Origin: an uncultured Bacteroides sp.
Lineage (GTDB): Bacteria > Bacteroidota > Bacteroidia > Bacteroidales > Bacteroidaceae
Assembly: GCA_948847595.1 (NCBI GenBank)
Contig: CAQOGY010000002.1
Coordinates: 186,001 to 250,000, forward strand
Reading direction: 5' to 3'
Length of the DNA stretch: 64,000 bases
Each line of letters begins with the position of its first letter. The stretch's first letter is position 1. The notes beneath the pieces were generated by a model. It was not told the origin of the DNA. It was given only the letters and a program-made list of their open reading frames with translations, and did no database searches. Positions 53,244 to 63,653 of the stretch are shown one piece after another. The translations under genes were made by a program, and so were the position numbers.

Positions 53244-53459
53244 ATAGCATTCTCTTGTTTTAAATCAAGACACAAAAATCGACGGAAAGATATGGAAAAT
53301 CGGGAAAACGTCCAAGAACTGCACAAAAAACATTCTGATCATCTGAAAATTAACATAACAGGAGTACGCTTTTACGACACATATATATATTTTTGCGACA
53401 TTTCATCGAGAAGAGACATTTATGTCATGGGTCCGTACATCATCTTATACTAACCATAA

Positions 53460-53467
53460 TAACTTTG
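53460..53467 (+). promoter_or_regulatory. -7 element of the GH76 operon
   Basis: TAACTTTG fits TAnnTTTG. Transcription would start near 53474, giving a leader of about 140 bases, long for this genome region. Confidence 0.6.
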
Positions 53468-53539
53468 CAGCATCAGACAACGGAATAAGGTAAAAAGCAA
53501 AATAAAAAGGATTGTAGTTTGAAATAGGTAATCCACAAA

Positions 53540-53562
53540 CAGGTAGCATATTCAGCTACCTG
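53540..53562 (+). promoter_or_regulatory. Leader hairpin of the GH76 operon
   Basis: CAGGTAGC (53540-53547) and GCTACCTG (53555-53562) form a perfect 8-bp stem with a 7-base loop, followed by TATTTT. It lies within the predicted 5' leader, 50 bases before the start codon. It could be an attenuator or an RNA-stability element. Confidence 0.45.
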
Positions 53563-53612
53563 TATTTTGGAAGGAAAATCTTTAGTTAATAATGAATATA
53601 ATATTATATAGA

Positions 53613-54800
53613 ATGAAATCACCGTGTATTTTACTAATCATAGTTTGCACCCTCTCTTTGACTGGTTGTGCCTCAACAAAGCAGGCAGACTCAGATTCAA
53701 GTTTGGGAAAAGCCCAGCAGACATTGGATTCCCTTTATCAACATTACTCAGCAAAGGACTCTTATCTGCTTCGGGAAAGCTATCCCTTTGACGAACAACA
53801 CAAAGTCACTTATCTGGCATCGGAAGACCAAGCAAACACGCCTAATCAGTTCTCCTATTTATGGCCATATTCGGGTACTTTCTCTGCAGTAAATGCACTA
53901 TTCGAAGCGACTCATGACAAGAAATACCAGAAATTATTAGATAAACGGGTATTACCTGGTCTGGAAGAATATTTCGATATCCAAAGAACTCCTAACGCTT
54001 ACTCATCGTACATACAAACAGCACCGACATCCGATCGTTTTTATGACGACAATGTATGGTTAGGCATTGACTTCACCGACATCTACCAAATAACACAAGA
54101 GAAAAGATATCTGGATAAAGCACAATTAATATGGAAATTTATAGAAAGTGGTACTGATAGCCTGTTGGGAGGAGGCATTTACTGGTGTGAGCAAAAGAAA
54201 GAGTCTAAAAATACTTGTTCAAATGCTCCTGGCTCTGTACTCGCCCTTAAACTATTTAAAGCAACTAATGACAGCATCTACTTCAGACAAGGAAAAGAAT
54301 TATATGAATGGACGCAAAAGAATCTACAAGACTCCACTGATTACCTCTATTTTGACAATATCGGTCTTGACAGAAAGATAGGAAAAGCCAAATACGCCTA
54401 TAACAGCGGGCAAATGATGCAATCAGCCGCCCTGCTCTATCAACTGACAAGAAATCCTCTCTACCTGAAAGATGCACAAAATATAGCTAAAGAATGCTAT
54501 AACTATTTTTTCACAGACTTTACAACAACTACAGGAGAAAGCTTTAAAATGCTAAAGCAAGGAGATATCTGGTTTACTGCGGTAATGTTAAGAGGCTTTA
54601 TCGAACTCTATCATATAGATAAGAATAAAACATATATCAACGCTTTCGATAAAAGTTTAAACCATGCTTGGATGTACGCCCGGGATGATAAAGGATTATT
54701 TAATACAGATTTAAGCGGCAAAAGCAAAGATGACAAAAAATGGTTGTTAACACAAGCTGCCATGATAGAAATGTACGCCCGCCTTGCCACTATCCAATAA
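53613..54800 (+). CDS. GH76 family glycoside hydrolase lipoprotein (endo-alpha-1,6-mannanase-like)
   Basis: 395 residues from the ATG at 53613, giving MKSPCILLIIVCTLSLTGC with a lipobox. The ATG at 53592 is seven codons earlier and less likely. The double-aspartate signature RFYDDNVWLGID is intact (Asp145 and Asp146). An (alpha/alpha) barrel with GGGIYWCEQKK, YNSGQMMQSAALLYQL and the closing LLTQAAMIEMYARLA completes the family pattern. GH76 enzymes cut alpha-1,6-mannan backbones, and some act on related alpha-1,6-linked polymers. It is the first gene of the operon, 37 bases before GH31. The actual substrate here is not known. Confidence 0.85.
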   Translation: MKSPCILLIIVCTLSLTGCASTKQADSDSSLGKAQQTLDSLYQHYSAKDSYLLRESYPFDEQHKVTYLASEDQANTPNQFSYLWPYSGTFSAVNALFEATHDKKYQKLLDKRVLPGLEEYFDIQRTPNAYSSYIQTAPTSDRFYDDNVWLGIDFTDIYQITQEKRYLDKAQLIWKFIESGTDSLLGGGIYWCEQKKESKNTCSNAPGSVLALKLFKATNDSIYFRQGKELYEWTQKNLQDSTDYLYFDNIGLDRKIGKAKYAYNSGQMMQSAALLYQLTRNPLYLKDAQNIAKECYNYFFTDFTTTTGESFKMLKQGDIWFTAVMLRGFIELYHIDKNKTYINAFDKSLNHAWMYARDDKGLFNTDLSGKSKDDKKWLLTQAAMIEMYARLATIQ

Positions 54801-54837
54801 TTTTTCTAGAAAGAATGACAACTAAAATTATTAAAAC

Positions 54838-56991
54838 ATGAAATATACCCTTATTAAAACAGTAGCAATATATTTGCTCACTGCTTTGCCTCTATTGGCA
54901 GACGCAGCAACACAGAAAGTATCCATCAAACAAAGCGTATTGGTTGGAGACGGCATTGCCAAGTTTATCCCAGAAGGTTTTGACGCAAAGAAAGTACCTT
55001 CGTTCGCAATTGAAAAAGAACCACGTGAGAGAGGCATACTCCCTGCCGATTGGATACTTATTCCCGAATTCTCCCTCACAGATGGTAAAGCTAATGCATC
55101 ACTTACAATACCGGAAGGCACAAGTATCTACGGAGGTGGTGAAGTAACCGGTTCTCTTCTAAGAAATGGTAAAACAATCAAGCTCTGGAATACAGATTCC
55201 GGTGCCTACGGTGTAGATAATGGTACACGCCTATATCAATCACATCCTTGGATGATGGGAGTTAGAAAAGACGGAACAGCTTTCGGTATTTTATTCGATA
55301 CCACATGGAAAGCTGAATTAAGTAGTACAAATGAGAAAATTGAACTAAGAAGTGAGGGAGAACCTTTTCGGGTGTTTATTATTGACAGAGAATCTCCACA
55401 AGCTGTAGTTCGCGGACTATCGGAACTAACAGGCACTATGCCGATGATTCCCCGCTGGGCATTAGGTTATCAACAAAGTCGCTTCTCTTATTCACCAGAC
55501 AGTCGCGTAATTGAGATTGCAGACACTTTCAGACATAAAAGAATACCATGCGATGTTATCTGGATGGACATTGACTACATGGATGGATATCGTATTTTCA
55601 CATTTAACCCACAAAGTTTTCCCAATCCTAAGGCTGTTAATCGCGATTTACATATACGCGGCTTCCATTCTGCATGGATGATTGATCCTGGAGCAAAAGT
55701 TGACCCCAACTACTTCGTTTATAAATCAGGAACTGAAAATGACGTTTGGGTAAAAACTGCAGACGGAAAGAACTTTCATGGTGATGCCTGGCCAGGAGCG
55801 GCAGCGTTCCCAGACTTCACATGCCCTAAAGTAAATAAATGGTGGAGGAACTTATATAAAGATTTCATGGCACAAGGAGTAGACGGTGTTTGGAACGATG
55901 TAAATGAGCCACAAATCAATGACACTCCCAACAAAACAATGCCGGAAGATAATCTCCACCGCGGAGGAGGTAAATTGCCTGCAGGAACACATCTACAATA
56001 TCATAATGTTTATGGTTTTCTAATGGTTAAAGCATCCAGAGAAGGCATACTGGAAACCCGCCCCGAAAGGCGACCGTTTATTCTTACTCGTTCTAATTTC
56101 TTAGGTGGTCAGCGCTATGCAGCCACTTGGACCGGTGATAATGGCTCCTGGTGGGACCATCTGAAAATGTCAATACCCATGTCTTTAACTTTGGGATTAT
56201 CCGGCCAACCATTCAGCGGTTCGGATATCGGTGGCTTTCTATTTAATGCTGATGCCGATTTATTCGGCAACTGGATTGGTGTAGGTGCTTTCTATCCATT
56301 CTCACGTGGTCACGCTTGTGCAGGAACAAACAACAAGGAGCCATGGGCATTTGGGCAAGAAGTAGAAAATGCCGCACGAATAGCATTAGAACGTCGATAC
56401 ATCCTTCTCCCCTATTATTATACTCTGCTGCACGAAGCCTCAACAAATGGTATGCCCATCATGCGACCTGTTTTTTTCGCCGACCCTAAAGACTTGTCGT
56501 TGCGTGCCGAAGAAGAAGCATTCCTGATTGGTAACAACCTGCTTATTATTCCGGTATACGCTAAGCAGCCTGCACTGCCGAAAGGCATTTGGAAAGAACT
56601 ATCACTAGTTAAAGGTGACAACTGTGATAAATATCAAGCAAAGATGAAGATACGTGGCGGTTCGATTATTCCTACCGGAAAGATCATTCAAAATACCACA
56701 GAAAACTCATTAGATCCGCTCACATTATTGGTTTGTCTGGATGAACAAGGAAAAGCCGATGGATCAATGTACTGGGATGCAGGAGATGGCTGGGCATTCA
56801 AGAAGGGAGATTACAGCCAACAAACCTTCAAAGCCGAAAAACAAGGCGACAAAGTTATAGTAAAGTTGACTAGCGAAAAAGGCAAATTTAAAACAGAAAA
56901 CAAAGATATGGCTATTGTCAAAGTTATCACAGACCAAGGCGTTTGCCAAGCTAGTGGCAATCTTGTGGAAGGTATCGAGGTGAACTTATAA
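54838..56991 (+). CDS. GH31 family alpha-glycosidase
   Basis: 717 residues with a signal peptide (ends LPLLADA) and no lipobox, so probably periplasmic. The barrel carries the nucleophile motif GVWNDVNEPQ (Asp354) and the acid/base in TWTGDNGSWWDH (Asp434). RWALGYQQSRFSYSPDSRVIEIADTFR and CDVIWMDIDYMDGYRIFTFN are the usual early barrel segments. The family includes alpha-glucosidases, alpha-xylosidases and others. The sequence pattern resembles alpha-glucosidase II-type members, but substrate is not proven. With a surface GH76 upstream it probably trims imported alpha-linked oligosaccharides. Confidence 0.92.
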   Translation: MKYTLIKTVAIYLLTALPLLADAATQKVSIKQSVLVGDGIAKFIPEGFDAKKVPSFAIEKEPRERGILPADWILIPEFSLTDGKANASLTIPEGTSIYGGGEVTGSLLRNGKTIKLWNTDSGAYGVDNGTRLYQSHPWMMGVRKDGTAFGILFDTTWKAELSSTNEKIELRSEGEPFRVFIIDRESPQAVVRGLSELTGTMPMIPRWALGYQQSRFSYSPDSRVIEIADTFRHKRIPCDVIWMDIDYMDGYRIFTFNPQSFPNPKAVNRDLHIRGFHSAWMIDPGAKVDPNYFVYKSGTENDVWVKTADGKNFHGDAWPGAAAFPDFTCPKVNKWWRNLYKDFMAQGVDGVWNDVNEPQINDTPNKTMPEDNLHRGGGKLPAGTHLQYHNVYGFLMVKASREGILETRPERRPFILTRSNFLGGQRYAATWTGDNGSWWDHLKMSIPMSLTLGLSGQPFSGSDIGGFLFNADADLFGNWIGVGAFYPFSRGHACAGTNNKEPWAFGQEVENAARIALERRYILLPYYYTLLHEASTNGMPIMRPVFFADPKDLSLRAEEEAFLIGNNLLIIPVYAKQPALPKGIWKELSLVKGDNCDKYQAKMKIRGGSIIPTGKIIQNTTENSLDPLTLLVCLDEQGKADGSMYWDAGDGWAFKKGDYSQQTFKAEKQGDKVIVKLTSEKGKFKTENKDMAIVKVITDQGVCQASGNLVEGIEVNL

Positions 56992-57064
56992 ACTAACGCT
57001 CTCCTCATTATATGAGTTCTAAAATAAAAAATATTAATATTTTACTCTTAATTAAAAAAACTAT

Positions 57065-58483
57065 ATGAAAAGAAAAACACATGAAAAAAGATGCCTCTAT
57101 TGGTATAAGGCACTGGTGTTGATTCTGAGCGTATGCCTTATCGGCTGTCAGGACGACAAAATTGGTTCCAATGGATACGACCCGTCTAAACCGGTTGTTT
57201 TCTCAGACTTTACCCCCGATCATGGGAGTCTTCGTACTCAAATCCATATTTATGGAGATAATTTTGGAACTGATCCCTCAAAAATCCACATCACAATAGG
57301 TGGACAATACACGACAACTATCGGCTGCACCAACACCGAAATTTACTGTATAGTCCCGCCGAAAGCTTTCGATGGTAATATTAAAATAAAAATCGAAAGT
57401 GCCGACGGAAAAACCTCTCCTATAGAATATGAATTTGAAAAGAAGTTCAATTATACTCTACAGCCTTCAGTGAGTACTCTTGTTGGTAGCGAAGACGAAA
57501 ATGGAAATTCATCTGACGTAGACGGAAACTTTGAAAAAGCAAGATTCGGAAATCCTCAATGGCTATTAATGGACACATTTGGTATTGAGAAATGCTTAAT
57601 TATTAATGGTCAAGGCGGTCCTATACGTCGAATCAATCTGGAAGCAAAAGAAGTCTCAACTCTTCTTACTAATGGCCAGGGAGGATTTAGGAATATGCAA
57701 TTCATGTCTTTCGATACAACCGGAGACACGCTTTTCGTATCAGATGACCATGGAAGCAGCAGTAAAGACAACCGTGAAATTGCTTACATTCTGCGATCTG
57801 AAGAATTCAGAAAAGCCCACCCCTATGTTTATGACCGCACAGGATATAACAATGTTTACTGCGCCCTAAATAAATCACTTTACTACAACACCTATTGGAA
57901 AGGAGGACTTCAAAAAGCTGTTCACGATCCTACGACCGGTGGCAAAAAAGGAGTAGAATTATTTGGTGTATACGAAAATAGTGATTCCGGTACTTTTATG
58001 TGTATCCATCCGGATGGAAGATTTATGTATATCACAGGCCGTAACTGTATTTTGGTATCCCAATATAATAAAGTAACCAATGAATTTCAGAAGCCAACCA
58101 CATTTGCCGGTAGAGAAGGAGAAGCCGGGTACAGTCCCTCGCCCGGTCCGAGTGCCCGTTTTCAGGAACCTTACCAAGGCACATTTGTGAAGAATGAAGA
58201 ATACATAAAAAATCCTCGTCCGGACGGAAACATTTATGATTATTATATATGCGACAGAGGAAACCATTGCATCTTTAAAATTACTCCCGACGGTAACGTA
58301 TCTCTTTTTGCAGGAAGAGGCAGTGTCTCTTCTGACAACAAGGTATCTGGCAATATTGACGGAGAATTAAAAACGGAAGCACGCTTTGATAATCCATGCG
58401 GCATCGCTTACGATGAAGAAACACAGACTTTCTACATCGCCGATAGAGAAAATCACAGCATCCGTACCATTTCTATAGAATAA
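57065..58483 (+). CDS. IPT/TIG and NHL-repeat lipoprotein, probable surface glycan-binding protein
   Basis: 472 residues. After a basic start the signal segment ends LSVCLIGC, followed by QDDKIGSNG (surface-export-like). Residues about 45-125 form an IPT/TIG Ig-like domain (FSDFTPDHGSLRTQIHIYGDNFG). The remainder is a beta-propeller with NHL-type repeats (for example YYICDRGNHCIFKITPDGNVSLFAG and TFYIADRENHSIRTISI). Such IPT-NHL proteins accompany SusC/SusD pairs in many loci. It has no catalytic motif and probably binds the target glycan. It is 19 bases upstream of SusC. Confidence 0.82.
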   Translation: MKRKTHEKRCLYWYKALVLILSVCLIGCQDDKIGSNGYDPSKPVVFSDFTPDHGSLRTQIHIYGDNFGTDPSKIHITIGGQYTTTIGCTNTEIYCIVPPKAFDGNIKIKIESADGKTSPIEYEFEKKFNYTLQPSVSTLVGSEDENGNSSDVDGNFEKARFGNPQWLLMDTFGIEKCLIINGQGGPIRRINLEAKEVSTLLTNGQGGFRNMQFMSFDTTGDTLFVSDDHGSSSKDNREIAYILRSEEFRKAHPYVYDRTGYNNVYCALNKSLYYNTYWKGGLQKAVHDPTTGGKKGVELFGVYENSDSGTFMCIHPDGRFMYITGRNCILVSQYNKVTNEFQKPTTFAGREGEAGYSPSPGPSARFQEPYQGTFVKNEEYIKNPRPDGNIYDYYICDRGNHCIFKITPDGNVSLFAGRGSVSSDNKVSGNIDGELKTEARFDNPCGIAYDEETQTFYIADRENHSIRTISIE

Positions 58484-58502
58484 CTATAAAAACACATTCC
58501 GA

Positions 58503-61500
58503 ATGAAAAAATATATTTTTAACTTGCTCCTCCTGTTCTGTTGCACATGCAGCGTGTATGCTCAAAACAGTTCGGTAGAGGTACAAACAAACAGAATAGA
58601 GGTTGAAGGTCTCGTGACAGACGAGTCCAAAGAACCATTAATTGGTGTCAACGTAATCATCAAAGACATCCCGGGATTAGGTGCCATCACCGACATAGAC
58701 GGCAAGTTCAAAATCAAGATGGAACCCTACCACAGACTCGTTTTCTCTTTCATCGGTTTCGAAAAACAGGAAGTCCTGATAAAAGAACAAAGAACAATCA
58801 AGGTCATAATGAAAGAAGCCACTGCCACTGCTTTGGATGAAGTAGTGGTAACAGGTACTGGTGCACAGAAGAAAATAACGATGACCGGTGCCGTTACCAA
58901 TGTGGATATAAATACACTGAAGACTTCCACATCAAGCATTACTAATGCTTTGGCAGGTAACATAGCAGGTGTAATGGCTCGCCAAACTTCCGGACAGCCC
59001 GGAAATAATATTTCCGAATTCTGGATTCGCGGTATCTCGACATTCGGAGCAGGTTCAAGTGCCTTGATTTTAGTCGACGGATTTGAACGCAGTATGAATG
59101 AACTCAATATTGAGGATATAGAATCCTTCACTGTACTCAAAGATGCTTCTGCCACAGCAATCTACGGTTCGCGTGGCGCCAATGGTGTAGTATTAATAAC
59201 AACTAAACGTGGTAAAGGAGGAAAAGTACAAATCGATGCAAAAGTAGAAACAACCTACAACACACGTACCATAACCCCAGACCTCATTGACGGATATACA
59301 TATGCTTCAATGATGAATGAAGCACGTACTACTCGTAACCAAGAACCTTTCTTCCCTGAAGACAAATTGTATATACTCCGTAACGGACTGGACCAGGACT
59401 TATATCCCAATGTAGACTGGATGGATGTACTCCTGAAAAAAGGAGCACCTACTTATCGTGCCACTATCAACATGAACGGCGGTGGTTCATTGGCACGCTA
59501 TTATGTATCTGCAAGCTATGTAGATGAAGGTGGTATGTATAAAGTAGACAAAGGGCTAAAAGACTATAATACCAACGCCAACTATCGCCGTTGGAACTAC
59601 CGTCTGAACGTGGATATGGATATCACCAAAACCACACTGCTAAAAGTCGGTGTATCCGGTTCATTAGACAAAAAGAACGAACCGGGTATGTCAAGCAATA
59701 TCTGGGCTTCTGCTATGAATTATAACCCGGTCTCAGTACCAATCATGTATTCCAATGGATATACGCCCGCTTTCGGTTCGGACGATGAACAAATCAATCC
59801 TTGGACCATTGCTACACAAACCGGCTATCAAGAAACATGGAATAATAAATTGCAGACCAATATCACTCTCGAACAAGATTTCAGTTTTATCACCAAAGGT
59901 CTAAAATTCATCGGACGCTATGGATTCGACACTAACAATTATCAGTGGATCAACCGTAAAAAAATACCAGAATTATGGAGAGCGGAACAGAACCGCGCTT
60001 CTGATGGTAGTCTTGTGATGAGAAAAGTCAGAGATGAACAATTGATGTCACAAGAAGCTAACTCAACCGGTGAACGAAAAGAATATTTAGAAGCAGAGTT
60101 GCACTACGACCGTACCTTTGGTAATCACATGGTGGGAGCCGTAATGAAATATACACAAGATAAGACAATCAATGCCTCTGTAAAAAAGGAAGATGACATT
60201 ATGCAAGGTATTGACAGACGTCATCAAGGACTTTCCGGACGTTTCACCTATGGTTGGAAGTACCGTTACTTCGTTGACTTTAACTTTGGTTACAATGGAT
60301 CCGAGAACTTTGCAACAGGTCATCAGTTCGGTTTCTTCCCCGCTTACTCTGTAGCCTGGAACATGGCAGAAGAGTCTTTCATTAAAGAAAAATCACCGTG
60401 GATCAATATGTTTAAAGTACGTTATTCTTACGGAAAAGTAGGTAATGACAATATGGATAGACGCTTTCCCTACTTGTCTACTTTCGGAGCAAGCAACAAT
60501 TACAACTATGCAGACCTAGGACAAAGCTATCAGTTCGACGGATTGACCTATACTTACTATGCAACTAATGCTGTCACTTGGGAAATAGCAACCAAGCATG
60601 ACATAGGTATCGACTTCGCATTGTTCAATGACAAGCTGACCGGTACAATTGACTACTTTCACGAACAACGTGACGGTATTTACCAAGAGCGTAACTATAT
60701 CCCTCTCTCCGTTGGTATGTACGGTACAGGAACAGGCATGAAGTTATCTACCAATATTGGCTCGGTAGTTTCCAAAGGATTCGACGGTAATGTGGGATAT
60801 AAACAACGTATTGGAGATGTGAATCTGACACTGCGAGGTAACTTTACATACAGTAAGAGTGAAATCCTGAAATATGACGAAGAATTCAGTAATTACCCTT
60901 ATAAAAGCCAACAAGGTTTCCGTGTTAACCAAACCCGCGGACTTATTTCACTAGGATTATTCAAAGATTATGATGACATTCGTGACAGTCCGAAACAGAG
61001 CTGGGGCGACGTAATGCCAGGTGATATCAAGTATGCGGATGTCAACGGAGACGGAAAGATAGATGAAAATGACGAAGTTCCTATCGGTGCAACCAATCGC
61101 CCAAATCTTATTTATGGTTTCGGTCTTTCCGCAGAATGGAAAGGATTTGACATCAACATCCTCTTCCAAGGTGCAGGCAAATCAACTTTCTGTATCGAAG
61201 GTCCTACTGTATATCCTTTCAAGAATGGTGATTGGGGAAATATTCTCACCGACATGGCGAACTCCAACCGCTGGATATTAGGTGAAAATGAAAACCCGAA
61301 CGCAGAATACCCGCGTTTAAGCTATGGAGGCAATAGTAACAACTACCGTCCGTCTACATATTGGCTTCGCAATGGTTCTTATCTGCGCTTGAAAAACCTA
61401 GAAATCGGATATAATATTCCGAAGAGTCTTATCAATAAGATCCACTTGAACAACGTTCGTTTATACTTCATGGGAACTAACTTGATAACATTCTCCAATT

Positions 61501-61592
61501 TTAAGTTATGGGATCCGGAACTGGGCAGCACCAACGGTCAGGCTTATCCATTATCAAGATCATATACCTTAGGACTTACAATTAACATTTAA
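58503..61592 (+). CDS. SusC-type TonB-dependent transporter (GH76/GH31 locus)
   Basis: 1029 residues. A signal peptide ends CSVYAQN. The carboxypeptidase-like domain is at about 33-108 (EGLVTDESKEPLIGVNVI). The plug has DEVVVTGTGAQKKITMTGAV, WIRGISTFGAGSSALILVDG and DASATAIYGSRGANGVVLIT. The barrel ends YTLGLTINI, with isoleucine rather than the usual aromatic last residue. It pairs with the SusD gene starting 11 bases later. The substrate follows from the locus and is not known. Confidence 0.92.
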   Translation: MKKYIFNLLLLFCCTCSVYAQNSSVEVQTNRIEVEGLVTDESKEPLIGVNVIIKDIPGLGAITDIDGKFKIKMEPYHRLVFSFIGFEKQEVLIKEQRTIKVIMKEATATALDEVVVTGTGAQKKITMTGAVTNVDINTLKTSTSSITNALAGNIAGVMARQTSGQPGNNISEFWIRGISTFGAGSSALILVDGFERSMNELNIEDIESFTVLKDASATAIYGSRGANGVVLITTKRGKGGKVQIDAKVETTYNTRTITPDLIDGYTYASMMNEARTTRNQEPFFPEDKLYILRNGLDQDLYPNVDWMDVLLKKGAPTYRATINMNGGGSLARYYVSASYVDEGGMYKVDKGLKDYNTNANYRRWNYRLNVDMDITKTTLLKVGVSGSLDKKNEPGMSSNIWASAMNYNPVSVPIMYSNGYTPAFGSDDEQINPWTIATQTGYQETWNNKLQTNITLEQDFSFITKGLKFIGRYGFDTNNYQWINRKKIPELWRAEQNRASDGSLVMRKVRDEQLMSQEANSTGERKEYLEAELHYDRTFGNHMVGAVMKYTQDKTINASVKKEDDIMQGIDRRHQGLSGRFTYGWKYRYFVDFNFGYNGSENFATGHQFGFFPAYSVAWNMAEESFIKEKSPWINMFKVRYSYGKVGNDNMDRRFPYLSTFGASNNYNYADLGQSYQFDGLTYTYYATNAVTWEIATKHDIGIDFALFNDKLTGTIDYFHEQRDGIYQERNYIPLSVGMYGTGTGMKLSTNIGSVVSKGFDGNVGYKQRIGDVNLTLRGNFTYSKSEILKYDEEFSNYPYKSQQGFRVNQTRGLISLGLFKDYDDIRDSPKQSWGDVMPGDIKYADVNGDGKIDENDEVPIGATNRPNLIYGFGLSAEWKGFDINILFQGAGKSTFCIEGPTVYPFKNGDWGNILTDMANSNRWILGENENPNAEYPRLSYGGNSNNYRPSTYWLRNGSYLRLKNLEIGYNIPKSLINKIHLNNVRLYFMGTNLITFSNFKLWDPELGSTNGQAYPLSRSYTLGLTINI

Positions 61593-61603
61593 TTCAAAAA
61601 CAG

Positions 61604-63634
61604 ATGAAAAAACATATATTATCCGCAGTAGCCATTTTAGTCATTGGGCTGGGTATTTCTTCTTGTTCAGACTATTTGAGCGTGGAACGTTTTTTTAAAG
61701 ATCGTCAAAGTGAAGAGAAAATTTTCAAGAGCAAGAATTTTACGGAACAATGGCTGGCCAAATGCTACAACTGTCTGTTAGAAACAAATTTAGAAATCAC
61801 ACGTATCGGCTATTCCACAACTAATTTTGCAGACGATATGATTTTTAATGAAAGTGACGGAGCCGTAACTTACAATGCTTTCAAATTCGGACAATATGAC
61901 AATACCTGGACAAACAATTCATACATCCGTTGCTACGAAGGTATTCGCCAGGCTTCTATCTTAATCAACAATATAGATATTAATGAAGAACTGTCAGAAG
62001 TAGAAATTGCAGACTATAAAGCACAGGCCCGCTTTTTAAGAAGCTATTTTTATTGGTTATTACTAAGAAAATACGGACCAGTTCCTCTAATTCCTGAAGA
62101 GACAATCAGTATTGATGAAGATTATATGGACATGTCCTATCCACGCAGTAGCTACGATGAAGTAGTGAACTACATCAGTGAGGAAATGGCACTGGCGGCC
62201 CGATCACTGCCTGAGAAACGAGACAGACAGAATGTCAATCGCAGTACGAAAGGAGCTGCCTTGGCGGTACGCGCAAAGGTACTTCTATATACAGCAAGTC
62301 CGATAAATAACCCACGTCCCGGTGACTCCGATAAGTTCTCTGATTTTACTGATTGGCAAGGACGCATGCTAATGTCTCAGACGTATGACGAAAGCAAGTG
62401 GGCTAGAGCAGCGGCAGCGGCTAAAGATGTCATTGACCTAGCCAACGCAACCGGTGTATACAAGCTATACACCGCTCCCTATCAATCTAAAGGAGATAAC
62501 GCTTATCCGGCAACCGTAAGACCTCCCTATCACTCGGTATACTCCAACAAAGATTTCCCGGAAGGATGGGCTGACATTGACCCGTTCGCCTCTTATCGCT
62601 CTATTTTCAATGGAGACTTGTATGCTACCGAAAATCCGGAATTGATATTTACACGAGGAAACAATGCATTAAATGATCAAGTCAGAGATCTTGTTCTCGA
62701 TCATTTACCCACAAATGCCGGAGGAAGAAACCGCCACGGACTGACAATCAAACAGTGTGATGCCTATGATATGGCAGACGGAAGTAGCTTCAATCTAGAA
62801 ACATTCCTAGACACTTGCGAAGTAGACAAACGTTTCGTCTCGGAAGATGAATACAACCGCGGACTTTACCCGCAGATACGTCCGAGAGTATGGAAAGAAT
62901 ATGCGAACCGCGAACCGCGTTTCTATGCCAGCGTAGCATTCAACGGTGCTTTTTGGGCATTGGCAAGTGCGCAAGATGGAGATAGACGCAACCAACAGGT
63001 ATGGTACTACAGAGGTAGCGATAACGGAAGAAAAAACAGTTCCGACTACTGGATTCCTACAGGAATAGGTGTCATGAAATTTGTCAGCCCTAACGACTGC
63101 AACACGAACAACGGAAGAATCTATGATAAAGTAGACATACCACTTCGCTATACCGACATCCTGCTGATGTATGCGGAAGCCCTAAACGAATTGACTCCGA
63201 GTAGTAGCTACGAAGTAACAACTTGGGAAGGAGAACCAATTACAGTTTCGCGAAATACAGAAGAAATCCGCAAAGCTGTCTTGCCTGTCAGGATGCGTGC
63301 TGGAGTTCCTGATTACAACGAGGAGACATATAATGACCAAACATTGTTCCGTAAGAAACTAATACATGAACGTCAGGTAGAATTCATGGGTGAGAATCAA
63401 CGTTACTACGACCTGCGTCGCTGGAAGCTTGCTCCGGTAGAAGAGTCCGAACAAATCTATGGTTACAACGTACTGATGACTGAAAGCAAAAAAGAACGCT
63501 TTTATGAACGTATACGAGTAGAAAATCTACAAGCAAACTTCTCACGTAAGATGTACTTTTGGCCTATGCCACAAAATGAATTAAAAAGAAACCGCAAAAT
63601 GACACAGGCGCCGGGATGGGAAACTTTTGATTAA
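61604..63634 (+). CDS. SusD-type binding lipoprotein (GH76/GH31 locus)
   Basis: A 676-residue RagB/SusD protein, longer than the other two in this window (572 and 506). Lipobox SSC is followed by SDYLSVERFFKD. Family stretches are YKAQARFLRSYFYWLLLRKYGPVPLIPE, RYTDILLMYAEALNEL, LIHERQVEFMGENQRYYDLRRWK and the closing KMYFWPMPQNELKRN. The extra length lies in the middle (about 240-430), probably large loops shaping the binding face. It caps the SusC upstream. Confidence 0.92.
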   Translation: MKKHILSAVAILVIGLGISSCSDYLSVERFFKDRQSEEKIFKSKNFTEQWLAKCYNCLLETNLEITRIGYSTTNFADDMIFNESDGAVTYNAFKFGQYDNTWTNNSYIRCYEGIRQASILINNIDINEELSEVEIADYKAQARFLRSYFYWLLLRKYGPVPLIPEETISIDEDYMDMSYPRSSYDEVVNYISEEMALAARSLPEKRDRQNVNRSTKGAALAVRAKVLLYTASPINNPRPGDSDKFSDFTDWQGRMLMSQTYDESKWARAAAAAKDVIDLANATGVYKLYTAPYQSKGDNAYPATVRPPYHSVYSNKDFPEGWADIDPFASYRSIFNGDLYATENPELIFTRGNNALNDQVRDLVLDHLPTNAGGRNRHGLTIKQCDAYDMADGSSFNLETFLDTCEVDKRFVSEDEYNRGLYPQIRPRVWKEYANREPRFYASVAFNGAFWALASAQDGDRRNQQVWYYRGSDNGRKNSSDYWIPTGIGVMKFVSPNDCNTNNGRIYDKVDIPLRYTDILLMYAEALNELTPSSSYEVTTWEGEPITVSRNTEEIRKAVLPVRMRAGVPDYNEETYNDQTLFRKKLIHERQVEFMGENQRYYDLRRWKLAPVEESEQIYGYNVLMTESKKERFYERIRVENLQANFSRKMYFWPMPQNELKRNRKMTQAPGWETFD

Positions 63635-63653
63635 TCTAAAATATACAATAAGA

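Larger units (their letters stand above)
53244..53612. promoter_or_regulatory. Divergent control region between HTCS and GH76 operon
   Basis: It contains a 21-bp-spaced direct repeat, TTTTACGACA (53370-53379) and TTTTGCGACA (53391-53400). It also contains a TAnnTTTG element (53460-53467) and a leader hairpin (53540-53562). The direct repeat is a candidate binding site for the divergently encoded HTCS. No gene is supported here. A 73-codon open frame over 53232-53453 overlaps the HTCS start and has no family features. Confidence 0.5.

Noticed and set aside
53232..53453. 73-codon frame in the HTCS/GH76 control region
   Set aside because: It overlaps the HTCS start on the other strand and the candidate operator repeats, and the peptide is featureless.
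383..53552. CCACAAACAGGTA occurring both near 375 and near 53533
   Set aside because: A shared 13-mer is expected many times by chance in 64 kb, and the flanks do not match.
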